Source: Ignavibacteriales bacterium (GTDB lineage Bacteria; Bacteroidota; Ignavibacteria; Ignavibacteriales; Ignavibacteriaceae). Taken from it: a DNA stretch of 64,000 nucleotides. This document shows positions 59,886-64,000 of this stretch, piece after piece. Where the stretch lies: assembly GCA_015709675.1 (NCBI GenBank), contig CP054182.1, forward strand, positions 1,963,448-2,027,447. Reading direction: 5' to 3'. The notes under the pieces were generated by a model, which was not told the DNA's origin, ran no database searches, and saw nothing but the letters and a program-made list of their open reading frames with translations. Every line of letters starts with the position of its first letter. Position 1 is the first letter of the stretch. The position numbers were made by a program, and so were the translations under genes.

Positions 59886-60905
59886 ATGAGATTCGCGAGA
59901 CCTGAATATCTTTACCTGCTCTATGCACTGCCGGTGCTTATTGCTTTTGCTGTTTATATCTATAAAAGACAGAAGAAGCAGATAAGCCGCTTTGCCGGTG
60001 CCGGGATTTTTTCTTCCCTCCTAAGCAATAAGAGCAGGGGTAAAGATTATCTGAAGCTGGGTATCATTCTACTTGCATTTCCTTTCCTGATACTTGGAAT
60101 TGCGAATCCGCAGATCGGGACCAGGATAGAAGAGGTGAAACAGAAGGGGATTGAAATCTATATCCTGTTGGATATTTCGCAGAGCATGCTTGCGCAGGAC
60201 TTGCTGCCTAACCGTCTTGATAAGGCAAAGAGTGAAATTAACGCACTGCTGCAGAAACTGAAGGGTGACAGGATAGGTCTGATTATTTTCGCGGGAGATG
60301 CGTATATACAATTCCCGCTGACCACTGATTACTCTGCCGCCGGGCTTTTCCTGAGCGCTGTGGATGTAAATTCGATTCCTAAACCGGGAACGGCTGTGGC
60401 TTCGGCGATCAATCTTGCCGTGGAGTCGTTTGATTATGACTCTCCTTCCCGCAAAGTGATTATTACTATAACCGATGGTGAGGATCATGAAGGAGACCTG
60501 GAATCTTCGCTCAGCAGCGCAAAGGATAAAGGGGTGAGCATTTATACGATTGGAATGGGTTCACCTGACGGAGCACCGATTCCCATACTTGATGCACGGG
60601 GTAACAATATCGGATTTAAGCAGGACGGAAGCGGCAATGCAGTAATCACCAGACTCGATGAACAGACTCTGCAAAAGATAGCCGCTGAAACCGGAGGAGA
60701 GTACTATCTTTCTTCACCGGGACGTAATAATCTGGATGAGATACACTCTGATCTGGAAAAGATAGAGAAAAGTGAATACGGCGCAAAGATGATAACAGAT
60801 TATGATGACAAATATTACTGGATGCTGATTCCGGCGCTTTTCCTGCTGATACTGGAACTTTTAATCTCTGAACGGGTAAAACTGAGGAAGGAGAAGAAAT
60901 CATGA
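59886..60905 (+). CDS. batB: Von Willebrand A membrane protein BatB
   Basis: A 339-residue paralogue of BatA with the same topology: N-terminal helices (YLYLLYALPVLIAFAVYIY and LKLGIILLAFPFLILGIA), MIDAS LLDISQSMLAQDL at about residues 93-105, TDGEDHEGDL, and a C-terminal membrane helix (WMLIPALFLLILELLI). The Ser-to-Gln substitution in the middle of DISQSM still leaves DxSxS-type spacing. Its stop overlaps batC by four bases. Confidence 0.92.
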   Translation: MRFARPEYLYLLYALPVLIAFAVYIYKRQKKQISRFAGAGIFSSLLSNKSRGKDYLKLGIILLAFPFLILGIANPQIGTRIEEVKQKGIEIYILLDISQSMLAQDLLPNRLDKAKSEINALLQKLKGDRIGLIIFAGDAYIQFPLTTDYSAAGLFLSAVDVNSIPKPGTAVASAINLAVESFDYDSPSRKVIITITDGEDHEGDLESSLSSAKDKGVSIYTIGMGSPDGAPIPILDARGNNIGFKQDGSGNAVITRLDEQTLQKIAAETGGEYYLSSPGRNNLDEIHSDLEKIEKSEYGAKMITDYDDKYYWMLIPALFLLILELLISERVKLRKEKKS

Positions 60906-61636
60906 AATATATTTATATACTGATGTTTGCCGCTATCCTGGCAGAAGCACAGGGGCAGAGCATACGCACACTGAACAATGACGGTGTGGAGGAGTTTGAG
61001 AAGAAAAATTTCTCCGAGGCGGAAATTAAGTTCAGAAAAGGGCTTGAGCAGGAGCCGGAAAACAAAACACTAAAACTGAACCTCGGCGGAAGTTATTATA
61101 AGCAGTCCAAGTTTGAAGACGCGCTGAAAAGTTATACCGAAAGTATTAACGCTCTGACTGATAAGAATGAAAAATCGAAGGCATATTACAATCTGGGGAA
61201 CTCACTGCTGAAGCAGGAGAAATATAAAGAAAGTATTGAAGCATATAAAAACGCACTGAAGTATAATCCGGGGGATGCTGATGCAAAATATAATTTGAGT
61301 TATGCCCTGAAGAAACTGCAGGATCAGCAGAATCAGCAAAATCAGGATCAGAATAAAGATCAAAACAAAGATCAGAACAAGGACCAGAATAAAGATCAGA
61401 ATAAGGATCAGAACAAAGACCAGAATAAGGATCAGGACAAACAGGATCAGCAGAATCAGCAAAACCAGCAGAATAAGCAGGATCAGAATCAACAGAAGCA
61501 GGGGCAGGATAAGCCAAAGATTTCTAAGGAGGATGCAGAGCGGATTCTGACCGCGATGAAGAACAATGAAAAAGAGATGCAGAAAAAACTGCGCAAGCAG
61601 GAAGGAGTCCGCGTTAAAGTTGAAAAAGACTGGTAA
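60902..61636 (+). CDS. batC: TPR protein BatC with a DQNK repeat tail
   Basis: A 244-residue protein with a signal peptide (YIYILMFAAILAEAQG), about three TPR units (residues 22-140, for example KAYYNLGNSLLKQEKYKESIEAYKNALKYNPGDADAKYNLSYAL) and a low-complexity tail of tandem DQNK tetrapeptides merging into QQNQ runs (residues about 140-205). It ends with a basic helix. BatC-type proteins bring BatA/BatB partners together through the TPRs. The tail is encoded by a 12-bp tandem repeat that may vary in length. Confidence 0.9.
   Translation: MKYIYILMFAAILAEAQGQSIRTLNNDGVEEFEKKNFSEAEIKFRKGLEQEPENKTLKLNLGGSYYKQSKFEDALKSYTESINALTDKNEKSKAYYNLGNSLLKQEKYKESIEAYKNALKYNPGDADAKYNLSYALKKLQDQQNQQNQDQNKDQNKDQNKDQNKDQNKDQNKDQNKDQDKQDQQNQQNQQNKQDQNQQKQGQDKPKISKEDAERILTAMKNNEKEMQKKLRKQEGVRVKVEKDW
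61318..61505 (+). repeat. Intragenic 12-bp tandem repeat in batC
   Basis: GATCAGAATAAA/GACCAGAACAAG-type 12-mers, each coding DQNK, occur about eight times in succession between 61,342 and 61,440, flanked by CAGCAGAATCAG-type QQNQ-coding repeats. Third-base differences between units show that the repeat is not a very recent expansion. Confidence 0.85.
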
Positions 61637-61664
61637 GCACGAAGCAGGATATTCCAATTAAGCG

Positions 61665-63476
61665 ATGATTACTTTGCAGAGACTTGCGGTTTTTATTTTT
61701 CTTGTGCTGGTGCAGCATGGATGGTCCCAGACATTTCAGGCAACGGTTAACAGGAACAGCGCTACAACGGATGATGTGATAGAGGTGAGCTTTACATATT
61801 CCGGCAAGGATATCAATGGTGTGGGGGGATTCCAGGCACCGACCTTTACGGATTTTAAGATAGTCTCAGGACCTAATCAGTCAACCAGTATGCAGTTTAT
61901 AAACGGAGCAGTCTCGGGGCAGAAATCCTTTTCTTATTATATACAGCCGCTCAAGACGGGAAAACTCACTATACCGGCTGCCACGGTTACAGTGGGGGGG
62001 ACCAAGATGAGTTCTAATACTATTACGGTTGATGTAACCAAAGGAACGGGGAAGCCGAAGAAGGAAGAATCAACCGATGTGGATATGAATGAGATCGCGG
62101 AGAATCTCTACATCCGGGCATTTGCTGATAAATCATCAGCTTACACCGGCGAGCAGGTGACTGTCACTTATAAGCTATATACACGCCTGAATATATCTAC
62201 ACCGCAGATAACCAAACTGCCGAATTATCAGGGATTCTGGGCGGAGGAAATTGACATGCCGCAGGTTATCAACTTCAGCCGGGAGACTATTGATGGTGTT
62301 GTTTACAATGTGGCAACGCTTAAAAAAGTTGCCCTTTTCCCGCAGCAGACGGGACAACTTTCGGTAACGCAGTATGAACTGAAAATACCAGTGGTCATAC
62401 AGCGGAAAAGAAAGTCAAACGACCCGTGGGGAGATTTCTTTAATGATCCTTTCTTCCGGACAACGGAGACTATCGAATATACCGCCAAATCCAATGTGCT
62501 GAAGATAGAGGCGAAAGAGCTTCCTCCTGCAGCATCCATCGTGAATTTCACCGGTGCAGTGGGGAGTTTTAAACTGCAAAGTAAGATTGATAAAAAGCAG
62601 GTGAAACAGGGAGATCCGGTAAGGCTCACTTACACCCTGAGCGGAACAGGCAATATATCTCTGCTCACCCTGCCGGAGTTTGATCTGGGGAGCGGGATTG
62701 AGAAATATGAGGATAAGTCGGATAACAGTATCAGCAGAGGCGGAGTGATCAGCGGAACCAAGACTGTTGAATATCTGCTGATTCCGCGCAATGCAGGTGA
62801 GACGGTGATTCCGCCTCTGGCATTCAGTTATTTTAACACTACTGCAAAGAAATATGAAACCGTTGAAGCTGAAGGATTTACTATTGAAGTAACACCTAAC
62901 GCAGATTTTGTTTCATCGCTTCCGGACAGAAGCAATAAAGGGGAAACTGATATCCGGTATATAAAGACCAGTTACACCAACGCGGAGATGAGCAAAGGCA
63001 GTCCGTTTGAAAGCCCCGTGTTCTGGGTTTTGTCATTACTGCCATTTATCGGATTTGGGGCGTTTGCGTATATATTCCGCAGAAAGCAGGAGATGCTTGC
63101 TGATCTTTCCGGTTACCGGGAGCTTCAGGCAAAGAAATTTGCCGCAAAACAGCTGAAACAGGCAAAAAAGCTCATGGAAGCGGGGAACAAGGAGGGCTTT
63201 TATCTTGAAATTTCTCGCGCGCTGCAGAAGTACCTTGAGAATAAACTCAGGATTGCCGCTGCTGACTTTTCCATCGAAACGGCTGAGGAACGGCTGAAAG
63301 CACTGCATCTTGAAGAAGATATTCTTCAGCGGCTGAAGGATACTTACAGCGGCATACAGTTTGTGCGCTTTGCACCGGCTTCAGGCGCGGGTGAGGCGAT
63401 GAGTTCGGTATTTGAGTCGGCTTCCGGACTGATAACCGGTCTTGAGAAAAGCATTGTAAAAGGGAGGAAGCGTTGA
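61665..63476 (+). CDS. batD: BatD (oxygen tolerance) protein
   Basis: A 603-residue protein with a signal peptide (LQRLAVFIFLVLVQHGWSQ), three or more beta-sandwich domains (residues 20-440) beginning TFQATVNRNSATTDDVIEVSFTYSG, the family GPNQSTSMQFINGAVSGQKSFSYYIQPLKTGKLTIPAATV segment, a membrane helix at about 443-463 (FWVLSLLPFIGFGAFAYIF) and a cytoplasmic helical domain (ISRALQKYLENKLRIAAADFSIETAEE). This is the standard BatD layout. It begins 28 bases after batC; its stop overlaps the batE start. Confidence 0.94.
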   Translation: MITLQRLAVFIFLVLVQHGWSQTFQATVNRNSATTDDVIEVSFTYSGKDINGVGGFQAPTFTDFKIVSGPNQSTSMQFINGAVSGQKSFSYYIQPLKTGKLTIPAATVTVGGTKMSSNTITVDVTKGTGKPKKEESTDVDMNEIAENLYIRAFADKSSAYTGEQVTVTYKLYTRLNISTPQITKLPNYQGFWAEEIDMPQVINFSRETIDGVVYNVATLKKVALFPQQTGQLSVTQYELKIPVVIQRKRKSNDPWGDFFNDPFFRTTETIEYTAKSNVLKIEAKELPPAASIVNFTGAVGSFKLQSKIDKKQVKQGDPVRLTYTLSGTGNISLLTLPEFDLGSGIEKYEDKSDNSISRGGVISGTKTVEYLLIPRNAGETVIPPLAFSYFNTTAKKYETVEAEGFTIEVTPNADFVSSLPDRSNKGETDIRYIKTSYTNAEMSKGSPFESPVFWVLSLLPFIGFGAFAYIFRRKQEMLADLSGYRELQAKKFAAKQLKQAKKLMEAGNKEGFYLEISRALQKYLENKLRIAAADFSIETAEERLKALHLEEDILQRLKDTYSGIQFVRFAPASGAGEAMSSVFESASGLITGLEKSIVKGRKR

Positions 63477-64000
63477 GGTACGGACTGATACTCTTCCTTC
63501 TGATGAGCATAACGGTATATGCGGACACGCAGAAGCTTTTTTCGGAGGGGTGTGAACTATATAATCAGAAAAAGTATGAAGAGGCGCTTGAGCGTTTCGG
63601 GGAGATTGAATCCTCAGGTGATATATCCGCAGAACTGTTTTACAATATCGGCAATGCGCATTTCAGAAGGGGACGGCTTGGCTTTGCGATTGCTTATTAC
63701 GAAAAAGCAGCTGTTCTCAATCCGTCTGATGAAGATATCCGGCAGAATATTTTGTTTACCAGAAGTCTGGTGAAAGAAAAGCAGGAGGAGGTACCGGTGA
63801 TTGCTCCCCTTGAGTGGTGGATAAGTGCCGCCGGGATGCTGAGTTTTTCAGGATGGATGTATGTACTGGTTTTTCTTCTTTATCCTTTGTCACTTTTACT
63901 GATTTTACGATACTTTTACGGTAAAGGGGGAGTGGTTCATTTGTCCGCGGTAATTGCCATTCTGGTAATGATGTTTTTAGCGGCTAATCTTGCTTACACC
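63473..64000 (+). CDS. batE: BatE-like TPR membrane protein, 3' end beyond the window
   Basis: A frame open to the right edge starts with TTG at 63,473, overlapping the batD stop (TTGA). The visible 176 residues have a signal peptide (YGLILFLLMSITVYADTQ), two TPR-like repeats (GCELYNQKKYEEALERFGEIE and ELFYNIGNAHFRRGRLGFAIAYYEKAAVLNP), and then two membrane helices after EVPVIAPLEWWI. This is the BatE pattern (TPR then two helices, with SH3-like domain expected further on). Confidence 0.85.
   Translation, partial: MRYGLILFLLMSITVYADTQKLFSEGCELYNQKKYEEALERFGEIESSGDISAELFYNIGNAHFRRGRLGFAIAYYEKAAVLNPSDEDIRQNILFTRSLVKEKQEEVPVIAPLEWWISAAGMLSFSGWMYVLVFLLYPLSLLLILRYFYGKGGVVHLSAVIAILVMMFLAANLAYT

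Overview
The window looks like a chromosomal segment from a member of the Ignavibacteria or a close relative in the FCB (Bacteroidetes/Chlorobi) group. The reasons are two secreted proteins with C-terminal type IX secretion sorting domains of the NPFNP kind, TonB-dependent receptor architecture, a complete Bat (BatA-E) operon, and several start-proximal boxes matching the Bacteroidetes-type -7 element TAnnTTTG. Base composition is near balanced, apart from one clearly AT-richer restriction-modification segment. No rRNA, tRNA or CRISPR was found.

Layout. 1-9,812 (minus strand) is a tightly packed run: purM, a TolB-like propeller protein, a lipoprotein, a TonB receptor, a TatD-radical SAM fusion, a PBP4-type peptidase, an HDAC-like deacetylase, menH and menB (cut by the left edge). 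9,813-10,900 is a gene-free block of palindromic repeats, followed by a polysaccharide deacetylase. 12,311-12,422 holds a candidate small RNA with its own promoter and terminator. 12,487-17,922 (minus) is a horizontally acquired-looking restriction-modification operon: Vsr, a C5 methyltransferase, a McrB-like ATPase and a DUF2357/McrC-like nuclease. Behind it, 18.0-19.14 kb repeats the palindromic family in inverted orientation. Then on the plus strand come hrcA-grpE-dnaJ, a comEA/pilin-like/pilM-like trio, rsmD and two T9SS-exported proteins (24.7-28.55 kb). 28.6-31.4 kb holds a 207-bp tandem repeat array and an orphan 506-residue protein of a possibly mobile family.

31,409-39,039 (minus) is a complete tryptophan operon, trpEGDCF-aroF-trpBA. 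It is preceded by a short leader peptide gene with three consecutive Trp codons and a perfect intrinsic terminator, i.e. a ribosome-mediated attenuator. 39,286-42,666 (plus) carries panD, a secreted protein, a LytR_C-domain protein, rsfS and argS. A ten-unit, about 101-bp tandem array with two alternating palindromes follows (42.68-43.64 kb). 43,705-47,328 (minus) has comF, a VWA-like membrane protein and surE. 47,384-53,958 (plus) is a housekeeping run: pgeF, a DMT exporter, folB, folK, a deoxynucleoside kinase, a small membrane protein, a GT9 glycosyltransferase, Ppx/GppA and an RlmI-like methyltransferase. After one minus-strand membrane protein, 56,097-64,000 is the MoxR-DUF58-Bat operon, with batE cut by the right edge.

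The best candidates for something not previously described are the trp attenuator, the orphan 506-residue protein with its flanking short-word repeats, the small RNA at 12.3 kb, the restriction island bracketed by inverted repeat blocks, and the alternating-palindrome array at 43 kb.
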